Below are positions 1-8,459 of a DNA stretch of 64,000 nt, piece by piece; position 1 is the stretch's first letter; each line of letters opens with the position of its first letter. A program made the translations under genes and the position numbers. Under the pieces are notes generated by a model. It ran no database searches, was not told the DNA's origin, and saw only the letters and a list, made by a program, of their open reading frames with translations. Source of the stretch: a virus; IMG/VR virus record IMGVR_UViG_3300034095_002552, positions 16,077 through 80,076 of that record; one strand, given 5' to 3'.

Positions 1-1
1 T

Positions 2-400
2 AGAGATACAATTTTTGGATTTGCAAGAGGGATACCAGTAGATATATCTTACACCTTGAATGTTTGGACATTGTATCAAGAAGATATGAATCAAATTTTA
101 GAACAAATCTTGTTAAAATTTAGTCAAACTGCATATATAAAAGTGACAGGTGTGCCTTATGAGGTAATTGTAAAATTAGAATCTATTGCAAATAACTTGG
201 ACTACGAGCCAGGAGATCAAGCAATTAGAGTCATAAAATATCAGTTTAATATGACAACTGAGACATTTATACCTCAACCTATAAGCAGAAAGAAAGCAGT
301 CCTCAAAACCAAATTTGATTTTGTAGATGGGCTTAATGAAAATGAGATTAGTGAGGTTATGGCGAGATTGGAAGAGAATGTAAAGGAACTTAAATGTTAG
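2..400 (+). CDS. 15: Tail sheath stabiliser/completion protein, gp15-like (5' partial)
   Basis: Partial gene: the reading frame is open from the left edge of the window, so only the C-terminal 132 or so residues are present. The visible part contains a segment reading VWTLYQEDMNQILEQILLKF, close in pattern to the T4 gp15 stretch in which an aromatic-rich strand is followed by an EDM-x-QI-x-EQIL helix. Gp15 caps the sheath and tube at the head-proximal end of contractile tails. The position, two genes before the sheath gene, agrees with tail-gene order in T4-like phages. The next gene starts inside its last codons, suggesting translational coupling. Family assignment is by recalled motif, not by a search. 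Confidence 0.6.
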   Translation, partial: RDTIFGFARGIPVDISYTLNVWTLYQEDMNQILEQILLKFSQTAYIKVTGVPYEVIVKLESIANNLDYEPGDQAIRVIKYQFNMTTETFIPQPISRKKAVLKTKFDFVDGLNENEISEVMARLEENVKELKC

Positions 401-621
401 AGATAAAAAACACGCAAAGATTTCCAGTCCAACTTATCATACGATCAAGAAAGGCACCACGCTCTTTCACGGTTTTAAATATTCCCGGCATTGGAGGCGG
501 AAAAAATATTTTTTTGCTAGAAGATGAAAGGGCAACTGAGTATATAGACAGAGCAGTTAATGACGGATTGATTTCTGTCAGGCAAATATCAAACAATATT
601 ATGTTAACAAAGGGAGAATAA
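394..621 (+). CDS. Small conserved-looking tail-region protein, unknown
   Basis: A 75-residue protein whose ATG overlaps the end of the gp15-like gene and whose stop lies 4 bp before the sheath start, so it belongs to the tail operon. It is basic at the N-terminus, has a glycine-rich turn (GIGGGKN, about residues 31-37) and no membrane segment, cysteine or signal peptide. No family was recognised. Its place between sheath stabiliser and sheath suggests a small virion or assembly component, but that is inference from context only. Confidence 0.7.
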   Translation: MLEIKNTQRFPVQLIIRSRKAPRSFTVLNIPGIGGGKNIFLLEDERATEYIDRAVNDGLISVRQISNNIMLTKGE

Positions 622-625
622 GACT

Positions 626-3001
626 ATGGCAATATTAAGAGGGTTTCCTCCATCGAACACAATCAGTCCTAGCGTTAGAATTGCTGAAAAAGATTTAAGC
701 TATGTAGCACCAGAACAAACACTTCATCGTGCCGCACTTATTGGTTTTGCTAGCAAAGGCCCAGTAAATATTCCTACGATTATTTCTAATAGTCGTGCGT
801 TAAGAACCATATTTGGAAATCCTCATCCTCAAAGCGGAGATCCATATTTGATCTACGCAGCAGAACAATACCTCTTGGTAGCAAATGAACTTTATATTGT
901 TCGTGTTGCTGATACCGATCCAGTAAGTGATGAATGTGCAACAATAGCAGAAGTTGATGTTCCTGCTGCTGGTACAATCATTAATGTCATCTCTGATACC
1001 GCTGGACCTTATGTTTTCGATCAAGACTCCTTCTTCCGATGGAGATTAAATGGTGTTCTCAGCAATAAAACCTTAGTAGTGTTGGAAAATCACCCTGTCT
1101 ATGGTGTTAACTATTCTGTTGAAGAATTAGTGACTACCCTTAATGATCAACTTGATATTGACAATGATGGTATTGAATTTTACAAAAGTGCTACAGACAC
1201 AATTGCAGTGAGAACAGTTTGGGCATATGGCCCAGAAGCCGAATTTGAATTGGTCTCAGTACAAAATGCTATCTATGGTGGTGCAGTAATTGATGGCAAT
1301 CCAACTGGTCTTGGAACCGGAATGACTCAAGCAACCACAACTGGATCTATGGAAATGTATCCTGATGTTGCTTATCAAACCCCAGGCGATTATGATTTCA
1401 CTGGTCTTACTGGACTTAATATTCAGTTGGTTTTAGACGGAACAGACAATGTTTTAATTGATAATGTTGTTCAAGTAATTAGTTTGGAAGACTTTGAAGG
1501 TGGCGTAGCTGATATTGATAATATTATAACCAACATTAACAATCAACGAGTTTCTGGTGGCGGTACACTTCCGGGCGGTTGGATTGTAGAAAAAGTTGGA
1601 GATGGTAATTTAAAGATTTCTACATTACATCATGGTCGTGATGCTCGTTTTCGCATTAAGCCAGATAGCACAGCAGCAGGAATATTCGGACTATCTACCT
1701 TAACAAAATCTGGAGATAGCCCTAGTGGTGTAACTGGTAATACTGCTAGTGAAAGTTATGGCAGAATTAATGGTGGTGTTAACGATGGCACAATGACCTT
1801 TACCATTACCGCAGAAACTGTTGGTATAGATGGCGATTATACTCAAGTTGTAGTCAAGACTAATACTCGTGATTCTAATTGGATATTTGAAGTTTATAAT
1901 AATGGCGCACAAGTTGAATCTTGGGGTCAGCTTACAAAAAATGACACTAGCACATTCTATGTCGGAAGCTATCTCTCTCTTGTTTCTGACTATATTCGTG
2001 TAATTGATAATACTGCGACTACTGCTGGTCCTGCTGATGGTACTTATGACCTTACAGGTGGTTCAGATGGTATTCCTTCTGATCCAGATAAACAAGACTC
2101 TTTGTTGATCGGTAGTTCTGTTGGATATAATGGGATCTATGCAGTAAGTGAATCAGAACAAATTGATATCGATCTTATCGCAGTTCCGGGTCATAGTAGC
2201 ACAAGCGTTGTGACCGAACTTTTATATATGTGTCAAAACTTCCGTCAAGATTGTATGGCTATTATCGATAGTCCATTTGGTCTAACTGTAAGTGAAATCG
2301 TGTCATGGCAGAATGGAACTCATCCTTTGAACTCCACACGATTTGATAGTGATTTTGGTGCCTTGTACTGGCCTTGGGTTAAAATTCGTGACAATTACAA
2401 TCGTGTAGATGTATGGTGTCCACCTAGTGGATCTGTAATGGCAGTATATGCTAGAAGTGATAGTTTAGCTCGCCCTTGGTTTGCTCCAGCAGGTTTACTC
2501 AGAGGTTTGGTTCCAAACATTACTGATGTATACGCTAGACCAACTCAGGAAGAAAGAGACTTAATGTATGGTTATAGAAACTGTATTAATCCTATTATTA
2601 CATTTGCCGATACAGATGGTTTCGTTGTTTGGGGCCAAAAAACTATGCAACGAAGACCTACTGCTCTTGATAGGGTAAATGTTCGCAGAATGATGTTTTA
2701 TATTGAAAAGCAAATTAAAACTAGAAGCAAGGGATTGTTGTTTGATCCACATGATGATGTGTTCACAAGCAACTTTATCAGTCTTGCCACTAAAGTTCTT
2801 CAAGAAGTTCAAACGGCTAGAGGCATAACGGCATTTATCGTGAAAGCTGATGCTGAACTTAATACTTCTGATGTAATAGATAGAAATGAATTTAGGGCTA
2901 GAATTGGTGTTCAGCCTACAAGAGCAGTTGAATTTATGTTCCTTGAATTTAGTATTCATCGAACTGGTAGTAACTTTAGTGAAACTACTGACGCATTCTA
3001 A
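626..3001 (+). CDS. 18: Contractile tail sheath protein (gp18-like)
   Basis: At 791 residues this is a large sheath subunit. The N-terminus (ILRGFPPSNTISPSVRIAEKD, then a hydrophobic ALIGFASKGPVN strand) is the conserved sheath/tube-contact domain. The C-terminal third carries the conserved sheath core: the run around GLLRGLV, NPIITFADTDGFVVWGQKT, ALDRVNVRRMMFYIEKQI, and an end with an EF-R-A-IGVQPTRAVEFMFLEF strand. The middle 400 residues are a Gly/Thr/Asp-rich insertion, probably surface-exposed protrusion domains, which explains the length beyond the T4 protein (about 660 residues). It is preceded by a clear ribosome site (AAGGGAGAATAAG) and followed by the tail tube gene. Confidence 0.95.
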   Translation: MAILRGFPPSNTISPSVRIAEKDLSYVAPEQTLHRAALIGFASKGPVNIPTIISNSRALRTIFGNPHPQSGDPYLIYAAEQYLLVANELYIVRVADTDPVSDECATIAEVDVPAAGTIINVISDTAGPYVFDQDSFFRWRLNGVLSNKTLVVLENHPVYGVNYSVEELVTTLNDQLDIDNDGIEFYKSATDTIAVRTVWAYGPEAEFELVSVQNAIYGGAVIDGNPTGLGTGMTQATTTGSMEMYPDVAYQTPGDYDFTGLTGLNIQLVLDGTDNVLIDNVVQVISLEDFEGGVADIDNIITNINNQRVSGGGTLPGGWIVEKVGDGNLKISTLHHGRDARFRIKPDSTAAGIFGLSTLTKSGDSPSGVTGNTASESYGRINGGVNDGTMTFTITAETVGIDGDYTQVVVKTNTRDSNWIFEVYNNGAQVESWGQLTKNDTSTFYVGSYLSLVSDYIRVIDNTATTAGPADGTYDLTGGSDGIPSDPDKQDSLLIGSSVGYNGIYAVSESEQIDIDLIAVPGHSSTSVVTELLYMCQNFRQDCMAIIDSPFGLTVSEIVSWQNGTHPLNSTRFDSDFGALYWPWVKIRDNYNRVDVWCPPSGSVMAVYARSDSLARPWFAPAGLLRGLVPNITDVYARPTQEERDLMYGYRNCINPIITFADTDGFVVWGQKTMQRRPTALDRVNVRRMMFYIEKQIKTRSKGLLFDPHDDVFTSNFISLATKVLQEVQTARGITAFIVKADAELNTSDVIDRNEFRARIGVQPTRAVEFMFLEFSIHRTGSNFSETTDAF

Positions 3002-3023
3002 TTTTTAAAAGGAGAATTTTAAA

Positions 3024-3662
3024 ATGGCAAATATGGATTTGGGAATTTTAGCTTCCGACCCACAACTAGTTTTTAAAAGAAAATATAGATGGACTTTTGC
3101 ACTAAGGTGGAACGGTCAAGACATCCCAGAAAACTTTGTTAAATTGGCAAGTCGTCCCAACTTGACAATCGAAGAAACGGAAATCAATTACCTTCATGGT
3201 AAAATGTGGATTCCTGGTAAAGCAACTTGGGAAAGCATTACTGTAACATTCTATGATGTTGCAAGTAATAGCACTAACAGCATTACCCCTCTTTATTCGT
3301 GGCTTGCATCAATCTACAATTTTCAATCTCAGAGTCCTTCCGATTCCATGAAACAGACTACCATTCAAGGTAGTTCTGAGACTGGTGGCTGGTCTGGTTC
3401 TGGTAAGTTGACAATGTATGATGGTTGTGGCAACCCTATGGAAACATGGCATTTAGATGGTGTATGGCCATCTGCTATCAACTTTGGTGATCTCGACTAT
3501 AGCTCTTCAGAAGAAGCAACTGTAGAATGCACCTTGCGTTACTATAAAGCTCGTTACGAAGCTAGAGGCTGTACTCGTCCTCCTCAACCAGTTTGTATTG
3601 GTTGCGGCCCTGGTGGTGCTGCTGGTAGTCCTTTTGCAAATGGTGCTGGCCCAATAATCTAA
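3024..3662 (+). CDS. 19: Tail tube protein (gp19-like)
   Basis: A 212-residue tube subunit. It shows the family layout: an N-terminal KRKYRWTF strand, a central L-R-ETEINYLHGKMWIPGKATWESITVTFYD block, and a C-terminal KLTMYDGCGNPMETWHLDGVWP...NFGDLDYSSSEEATVECTLRY block. These strands build the beta-barrel ring of the contractile tail tube. It directly follows the sheath gene with an AAAAGGAG ribosome site. The last 30 residues are a Cys/Pro/Gly-rich tail (CTRPPQPVCIGCGPGGAAG), which is an addition to the compact T4 tube protein. A strong hairpin follows the gene. Confidence 0.93.
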   Translation: MANMDLGILASDPQLVFKRKYRWTFALRWNGQDIPENFVKLASRPNLTIEETEINYLHGKMWIPGKATWESITVTFYDVASNSTNSITPLYSWLASIYNFQSQSPSDSMKQTTIQGSSETGGWSGSGKLTMYDGCGNPMETWHLDGVWPSAINFGDLDYSSSEEATVECTLRYYKARYEARGCTRPPQPVCIGCGPGGAAGSPFANGAGPII

Positions 3663-3703
3663 TCAAACTTTTTATAAATTTTATAAAATCCTTTTAAAAA
3701 TTT

Positions 3704-3738
3704 ATAAGCTCCATATCTTTTATAGATATGGAGCTTAT
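3704..3738 (+). terminator. Rho-independent-type terminator after the tail tube gene
   Basis: A perfect 15-bp inverted repeat (ATAAGCTCCATATCT paired with AGATATGGAGCTTAT) with a 5-nt TTTAT loop, followed by TTTTAC. It sits 42 bp after the tube stop codon and just upstream of the second tube-like gene, so it would separate strong sheath/tube expression from the downstream paralogue. Confidence 0.85.
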
Positions 3739-3759
3739 TTTACATAAGGCGGAATAATT

Positions 3760-4260
3760 ATGGCTCAAATCATGGGATTTGATTTTGGACTTGAAAAAAC
3801 AGACACATGCTTCAAAAGAAAAAATAGATGGTTATTAAAAATACCAGATGTTTCTGCTACTGGTGTCGATACATTGCCTCCGACTAAATCTGCAAGACCT
3901 AGTTTGACCTATAAAACTATAGAAGCACAGCACATGCAAGAAACAATTTACTTTCCAGCAAAGCCAGAATGGAAGCCAATAACTTTAACTCTATTTGATC
4001 TTAAGAAAAATGAAAATCCTATTATAACATGGATCAAACTTATTTATCCAGCAGAAGCAACCAAAGGTAGAGGAGAAGGTTATAAAAAAGATGCAACTCT
4101 TGAACTTTATGATGGGTGTGGAGAAGTAATTGAAAAATGGGTATTTGAAAATACATTTATTGAAAATGTAGAATTTGGAGAATTAGATCATAGCGATGCA
4201 GGTGTTATCTATATAGACCTTACGCTAAGATATGACAGAGCTTATTACGAGCCAGTCTAA
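3760..4260 (+). CDS. Second tail-tube-like protein (paralogue)
   Basis: A 166-residue protein that repeats the landmarks of the preceding tube gene: an N-terminal FKRKNRWLLKIPD strand, a central KTIEAQHMQETIYFPAKPEWKPITLTLFD block, and a C-terminal ATLELYDGCGEVIEKWVFENTFIENVEFGELDHSDAGVIYIDLTLRYD block. The shared YDGCG, FGELD/FGDLD and TLRY motifs make paralogy plain. It lacks the insertion and the Cys-rich tail of the larger copy. A second tube-fold protein may be a tail-tip or tube-initiator ring, or a minor tube subunit. It is transcribed separately, being behind a terminator, and its stop overlaps the opposing gene's stop by 4 bp. Confidence 0.88.
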   Translation: MAQIMGFDFGLEKTDTCFKRKNRWLLKIPDVSATGVDTLPPTKSARPSLTYKTIEAQHMQETIYFPAKPEWKPITLTLFDLKKNENPIITWIKLIYPAEATKGRGEGYKKDATLELYDGCGEVIEKWVFENTFIENVEFGELDHSDAGVIYIDLTLRYDRAYYEPV

Positions 4261-4514
4261 TCATCTTCTTCATCTTCGGAACTAGAAAAATAAAGATCAT
4301 TTTTTAGAATATCTTTACAAGCTTCTAAGGCCTGTTCTAATTCTTTAGGCTTCCAGCCAAGAACTCTACAAGCTCCACTTTTGTTAAGTCTTCCCTTTTT
4401 GGTATACACATCTTTTTCATTACTAAGCAAAGCATCTATTAAAGGTGCGTATCCTTTGCCTATAAGTTTGTCAATTAACTCTTGCTTTTCCAACTGTTCA
4501 ATTAAATTGCTCAT
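4257..4514 (-). CDS. Small acidic-tailed protein downstream of the late sigma gene
   Basis: An 85-residue, mostly helical protein with a basic middle (VYTKKGRLNKSGACRVLGWKPKELEQAL, helix-turn-helix-like in appearance) and a strongly acidic C-terminus (SSSEDEEDD). It is not recognised with certainty. It is the next gene after a gp55-like sigma factor and small, so a late-transcription partner such as a gp33-type co-activator can be considered, but no gp33 signature is visible. A perfect hairpin containing TATAAATA lies 8 nt upstream of its ATG. Confidence 0.75.
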   Translation of the reverse strand: MSNLIEQLEKQELIDKLIGKGYAPLIDALLSNEKDVYTKKGRLNKSGACRVLGWKPKELEQALEACKDILKNDLYFSSSEDEEDD

Positions 4515-4522
4515 TTAGTGAC

Positions 4523-4558
4523 CTATAAATAGTGGCGTACAATATCCACTATTTATAG
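4523..4558 (-). promoter_or_regulatory. 13-bp perfect inverted repeat carrying TATAAATA on both strands
   Basis: CTATAAATAGTGG and its exact reverse complement flank a 10-nt loop. Each arm holds TATAAATA, the T4 late-promoter consensus. On the minus strand the motif (4557 to 4550) is 36 nt before the ATG at 4514, so a late transcript would start within the loop and lack the 5' arm. Transcripts reading through from the sigma gene would carry the full hairpin, whose 3' arm abuts the only SD-like bases (AGGT). It may therefore be promoter, translational switch, terminator or all three. Confidence 0.6.
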
Positions 4559-4588
4559 TATATGTACTATAAAAATAATTTTCAATAT

Positions 4589-5131
4589 TTACCTATCAGA
4601 ATAATTGTTTTTATAATTTCCTTTGTTTTGCTTATTAGACACATGAACTTGTTCTACGCTAATGCTCAAATGCTCATGATACTTTCTTTTAAGCTCATTG
4701 TAATTCCTAGCTGTTCTATACAATTGTCTAAAATGATTTATTATACATGTTGTCATATAGTTAAATGCTTTTCCTTTACTTGGGTCAAAGCGATCAACTT
4801 TTTCAAAACATATCATAACACCTTCTTGGATAGCATCATCTGCATCAATAAGATTGAATTTTCTATATCTAACAATATTTTCAGATAGCAAGTAAAAAGC
4901 TATTGTTAGATCTACTTGCAAATCATTATATTTTTTTAAATATTCATTAAATCCTTTTTCAATAGAATCCCATGCTTCTGGTTTTTCGAATGTGGTTCTT
5001 TTTGAAGTTCTTTTTTCAGTTTCTTTTATTTCTTCAAGAAGTGTTTCAAATTTAACTTTATTTCTTTTAATTGTTATAAACTTTGATATTAAAGACTCAA
5101 AATTTTTATTGTTAAGATATTCATTGGCCAT
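4589..5131 (-). CDS. 55: gp55-like late-transcription sigma factor
   Basis: A 180-residue protein. The start is set by AAGGAGCTTA before ATG, 45 nt inside the longest frame. The core (about residues 80-150) matches sigma region 2 of phage late sigma factors: a helix with NIVRYRKF, then DADDAIQEGVMICFEKVDRFDPSKGKAFNYMTTCIINHFRQLYR. This corresponds to region 2.1-2.4, which binds the polymerase clamp helices and reads the late promoter -10 element. There is no region 4, as expected for gp55-type factors that depend on the sliding clamp. It implies TATAAATA-type late promoters in this genome. Confidence 0.82.
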   Translation of the reverse strand: MANEYLNNKNFESLISKFITIKRNKVKFETLLEEIKETEKRTSKRTTFEKPEAWDSIEKGFNEYLKKYNDLQVDLTIAFYLLSENIVRYRKFNLIDADDAIQEGVMICFEKVDRFDPSKGKAFNYMTTCIINHFRQLYRTARNYNELKRKYHEHLSISVEQVHVSNKQNKGNYKNNYSDR

Positions 5132-5165
5132 TAAGCTCCTTATATTTTTTTTATTTTTACATTCA

Positions 5166-6053
5166 TTAATTTCCACTCTTCCATTCTTCTATTCTTTCTA
5201 ACGCCTCAGTTCTGGCTTTGTCATACCATTTGTTTGCTAAACTAAAATAGGAATCACTGTATAATTTTCCAGATGTAAAACTTCTAAAATGATCAATATT
5301 TTCGTCATTCGTTCTTTTAAAGTTTTTTTCACTACCAACTAAGTGTGGTTTTATATCGTTTTGCTTAAGTATATAATTGCCAAGTAATTCTGTATCTGGC
5401 CAACATGGACGATTTGGATTTGGCTTGCTATCTTTAATTCCAAATATGTTACAAAGCCTCCTTAAAGACCATCCGAATCCAATTTTATCCATAGTTGACA
5501 TATGATACATGGTTGCGGTATGAGAAACCATTCCCTTCCAATCATTGTGCGCACGAGGAGATATTTCATACCCAACAACTGGTGATTCTTTTTTGCAAAG
5601 TTCAATAAAATTTTCCAGTAAGTTTTTTCTTTTAATAAACACATCTGCATGTGTTGCAAACAAAAAATTATTTCTGCACATAGAAAATGCAAGGTCCATG
5701 GCAATGGCTGGGAAGTCGCTTGGGTGACATACTCCGTTGAATCTTAAGGAATGTACCTCCAAATCATCGCTACGAAGACTGGTGATTTTGTTAAGCTCTT
5801 GATCTGTACTTCCAGTATCGATTACTATTATAAATGGAGATACTGTTTGTCTCCTTAGTAATTCCACACATATGTTTAATTGTTCGTATGTGTCAAGGAC
5901 TGGTATTACAGCACACACTTGATAATCCCATGGTTTTTTCGGACAATTGCCTTCCCATGGAGCTTCAAAACTTGGTTTATTTCTTACAGGTGCATAATCA
6001 AAATTCATGAAATTACTCGATATATTTTTAGGAATTATTGAAAATCCACACAT
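5166..6053 (-). CDS. GT2-type glycosyltransferase
   Basis: A 295-residue protein with a GT-A fold signature. From about residue 47 it has VCAVIPVLDTYEQLNICVELL, then FIIVIDTGSTDQ (nucleotide-sugar binding strand) and FLFATHADVFIKR with a DxD-like metal site. A C-terminal acceptor domain contains WPDTELLGNYI. The family transfers a sugar from a nucleotide-sugar donor. The acceptor cannot be predicted. It runs into the late sigma gene and is divergent from a second glycosyltransferase, with an 95-bp promoter-bearing gap between them. Confidence 0.82.
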   Translation of the reverse strand: MCGFSIIPKNISSNFMNFDYAPVRNKPSFEAPWEGNCPKKPWDYQVCAVIPVLDTYEQLNICVELLRRQTVSPFIIVIDTGSTDQELNKITSLRSDDLEVHSLRFNGVCHPSDFPAIAMDLAFSMCRNNFLFATHADVFIKRKNLLENFIELCKKESPVVGYEISPRAHNDWKGMVSHTATMYHMSTMDKIGFGWSLRRLCNIFGIKDSKPNPNRPCWPDTELLGNYILKQNDIKPHLVGSEKNFKRTNDENIDHFRSFTSGKLYSDSYFSLANKWYDKARTEALERIEEWKSGN

Positions 6054-6148
6054 TCCTAGATTTTACAATGAACTTCACATGCATTATAATAAAAATAACT
6101 TACAAAATGAAGCCGAAGCGTTAAGATTACTTTTAAAGACAAAATTTC

Positions 6149-7105
6149 ATGAAAAACTTGACAATAGTGGTAACAGTACATAATGATATTGAAAATCTCG
6201 AAGCATGTCTGAATTCTTGCAACAATATTGAATGTGACATATTGGTTGGGATAACATCAAATAACAGTAAAGCGTTTGATATTGCTGATAATTTCACTAA
6301 ATCCATAAGTTATATTGGATTTGATAATGATTTCAGCAAGGCTAAAAATGATCTTTTAAATATTGTAAAAAGTAATTGGGTTTTATTTTTAGAATCACAT
6401 GAAATAATAGTCAGAGGACATGAAGAGATATCAGATATTTGCAATGGAGAAGGATGTTACAGAATAAATTTAATACAAGATCAAATCATTACAAAACCAA
6501 TAAGACTTTGGAGTATAAATAAAAATTTACATTTTAAAAATCCAGTTTATGAAAATATAAAATATAATGCTAGTTTTTCAAATATTTATATAAAGTCAAG
6601 CCCTTACAATGATCTAGAATTAAATTTAAAAATTTTACAAAAGTGGCAGGAAAGATTGCCATTAGCATTAGAGCCAATTTATTACAAAAGTTGTATTTTT
6701 CTTTCTCAAAATAAATGGGATGATTATATCAATACTGCAAATCATTTTTTATTCAAAGAAACAAACCATTCAATTTCTCATGTAATGACAAAATATTATT
6801 TAGGCATAGTTTATTGTTATGTCAAAAAAGATTATCAAAATTCTATAAAATGTGCATTAGAATGCTTGATTGAAAAACCATTAATGGCAGAATTTTGGTG
6901 TTTATTGGGAGATATTTATTATTCGTTAGATAGATACGAAAAGGCATATCACTTTTATGAAAATGCAAAAATATTAGGATCTAGAAGATTAAAAAATGAC
7001 GAGTGGCCATTTCAATTAGATAAATATAAAGCAACACCAGAAAAAATGATGTTAAGTTGCCAAAAAATGATTAATGATTCTAAAAATTATATGATCAATA
7101 AATGA
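6149..7105 (+). CDS. Glycosyltransferase-like protein with C-terminal TPR-like repeats
   Basis: 318 residues in two parts. Residues 1-100 form a reduced GT2/GT-A domain (LTIVVTVHNDIENLEACLNSC, WVLFLESHEIIV in place of the DxD strand). Residues 180-290 are helical repeats with TPR character (YYLGIVYCYVKKDYQNSIKCALECL, EFWCLLGDIYYSLDRYEKAYHFYENAK). GT2-TPR fusions of this sort are known in bacterial surface-polysaccharide loci and in phages. The DxD is replaced by ESHE, so catalysis is uncertain. No strong ribosome site is visible before the ATG. Its stop overlaps a convergent gene. Confidence 0.75.
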   Translation: MKNLTIVVTVHNDIENLEACLNSCNNIECDILVGITSNNSKAFDIADNFTKSISYIGFDNDFSKAKNDLLNIVKSNWVLFLESHEIIVRGHEEISDICNGEGCYRINLIQDQIITKPIRLWSINKNLHFKNPVYENIKYNASFSNIYIKSSPYNDLELNLKILQKWQERLPLALEPIYYKSCIFLSQNKWDDYINTANHFLFKETNHSISHVMTKYYLGIVYCYVKKDYQNSIKCALECLIEKPLMAEFWCLLGDIYYSLDRYEKAYHFYENAKILGSRRLKNDEWPFQLDKYKATPEKMMLSCQKMINDSKNYMINK

Positions 7106-7481
7106 TATCCAAATCATTAACAATTACAGTCACTTGATCTTCATATCTTGTTATAGCTATTTGTTTTCTACCAGTGCTTAATTTTTTTAATTTAGATTCC
7201 AATTCATCAATAGAACAATTTATTACAGACCAATTATTATCGGCAAGTTTATTTATTTCTTCTGTTATATTTGAAATTTCTTTATTAGGGAAATAGTTTT
7301 TTACTTGATCTCTACATTCTGTAATTATTTTTTTATACAAAGGAAGATTACAAGCACATCCAGGGTTCCTTGTGTATTTTTGCACATCTTCATTTAAAGA
7401 AGAAGGCAGGGATTCTCTAAATCTAGAATCTTTAAGGGCTTGCTTTATATCAATTAATGTCACTGTCTTGATTTGGCTCAT
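7095..7481 (-). CDS. Unknown protein, 128 aa
   Basis: A helical, lysine-rich protein with a pair of close cysteines (NPGCACNLPLY, about residues 39-49). No family was recognised. Its N-terminus overlaps the end of the zinc-ribbon gene by 32 bp, so both are likely co-translated as part of a minus-strand cluster of four small genes. Confidence 0.7.
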   Translation of the reverse strand: MSQIKTVTLIDIKQALKDSRFRESLPSSLNEDVQKYTRNPGCACNLPLYKKIITECRDQVKNYFPNKEISNITEEINKLADNNWSVINCSIDELESKLKKLSTGRKQIAITRYEDQVTVIVNDLDIIY

Positions 7482-7704
7482 TGTATCTCGTTATAAAAAT
7501 TATTCTTCCGCATTTCGGGCATTTTATTTTACTTTTACCCTTTTTTTCAGGAGAAGGCTCAGTTTTTTTTGTTAATGGATTATACTTTGGAATGTTGGAT
7601 TGAAAATCAACACTTTTCATTATTGAAAGTTCATGAATGTTTTCGTCATTTATAAGTTTTTTATAATGACACATCTGACAATAAGCTTGATATTGATATT
7701 TCAT
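7450..7704 (-). CDS. Small zinc-ribbon-like protein
   Basis: 84 residues with two CxxC knuckles, CQMCHYKK (about residues 9-16) and CPKCGRIIFI (about 61-70), separated by a flexible charged stretch rich in Pro and Lys. This spacing is typical of a treble-clef or zinc-ribbon metal site. It probably binds zinc and perhaps nucleic acid or protein; no specific family was identified. Confidence 0.72.
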   Translation of the reverse strand: MKYQYQAYCQMCHYKKLINDENIHELSIMKSVDFQSNIPKYNPLTKKTEPSPEKKGKSKIKCPKCGRIIFITRYNEPNQDSDIN

Positions 7705-7706
7705 TT

Positions 7707-8042
7707 TTAATTACTATCTGGCATGTTTACGATGGTTGCTGCTTCAATCCAATTCAAAATCATGGCTGCAAAATTAGAAATAAAACCACCAGCACAACCA
7801 CTTGCAAAAATTTTCAAAAAGAAATCCAAATCATAAGTCTTATCCATCCAGATAAAACCCATAAAAAAACCACACCAAGTGCCACAACACATATAGCACT
7901 CGACAATTTCGCCAATTTTAGGCAATTTCATCATATCGCAATATTTTTTAAAACTTTCTCTAAATCCAGAAAGTAAAGAACTATCAACAATAATGTGGCA
8001 CATGCCAATTGTTGAAATTAAAAACATAAAAAATTCTTGCAT
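7707..8042 (-). CDS. Small membrane protein with C-x-x-C-C-G-x-W-x-G motif
   Basis: About 111 residues. The chosen ATG lies 6 nt after GGAG; an earlier ATG directly abuts the SD and is less likely. Hydrophobic segments occur near the N-terminus (FFMFLISTIGMCHIIV), in the middle (TWCGFFMGFIW) and near the end (FASGCAGGFISNFAAMIL). The CYMCCGTWCGFFMG stretch resembles the C-x-x-C-x-G-x-W-x-G signature of DUF1360-type bacterial membrane proteins; this is a resemblance only. The function may be inner-membrane modification or superinfection exclusion, unproven. Confidence 0.68.
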   Translation of the reverse strand: MQEFFMFLISTIGMCHIIVDSSLLSGFRESFKKYCDMMKLPKIGEIVECYMCCGTWCGFFMGFIWMDKTYDLDFFLKIFASGCAGGFISNFAAMILNWIEAATIVNMPDSN

Positions 8043-8044
8043 TT

Positions 8045-8407
8045 TCATCTCCAAAAACAAATAGAAACTTGATTTTTGTTTCTTGTAATAAAGAAATCTT
8101 TGTAATTATCATACTTACAAAGAGTTTGTTCAATAGCACTTTTGTCTAATGATACACAAATTAAAATATTATGATCTATTTTATCAATTAATATTGTTTC
8201 TCCAAAATATTTTTCCAATTTGCTTATATGATTGTCATTTAATTGCTCCATGAAATTGATTACTGCTCTTTTTCCAATATCTCTCATGCCCAATGCCTTT
8301 TGAGACAAGCACCATTGATTGTAAAAATTTTTTAACTCTGGGATGTGTTCCCAAATCTTTTTGTCGTAAAAAATAATTTTTTCAATATTTTGAATATTTA
8401 TTTCCAT
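8045..8407 (-). CDS. Unknown protein, 120 aa
   Basis: A soluble-looking protein with alternating helices and two beta strands near the C-terminus (HNILICVSLDKS, NQVSICFW). Its stop (TGA) overlaps the start region of the membrane-protein gene, implying coupled translation. No ribosome site stands out upstream and no family was recognised. Confidence 0.68.
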   Translation of the reverse strand: MEINIQNIEKIIFYDKKIWEHIPELKNFYNQWCLSQKALGMRDIGKRAVINFMEQLNDNHISKLEKYFGETILIDKIDHNILICVSLDKSAIEQTLCKYDNYKDFFITRNKNQVSICFWR

Positions 8408-8459
8408 GATACTATTTTAAGACAATAAGGTTATATTTAGCAATATTTAGGAGATTAAA

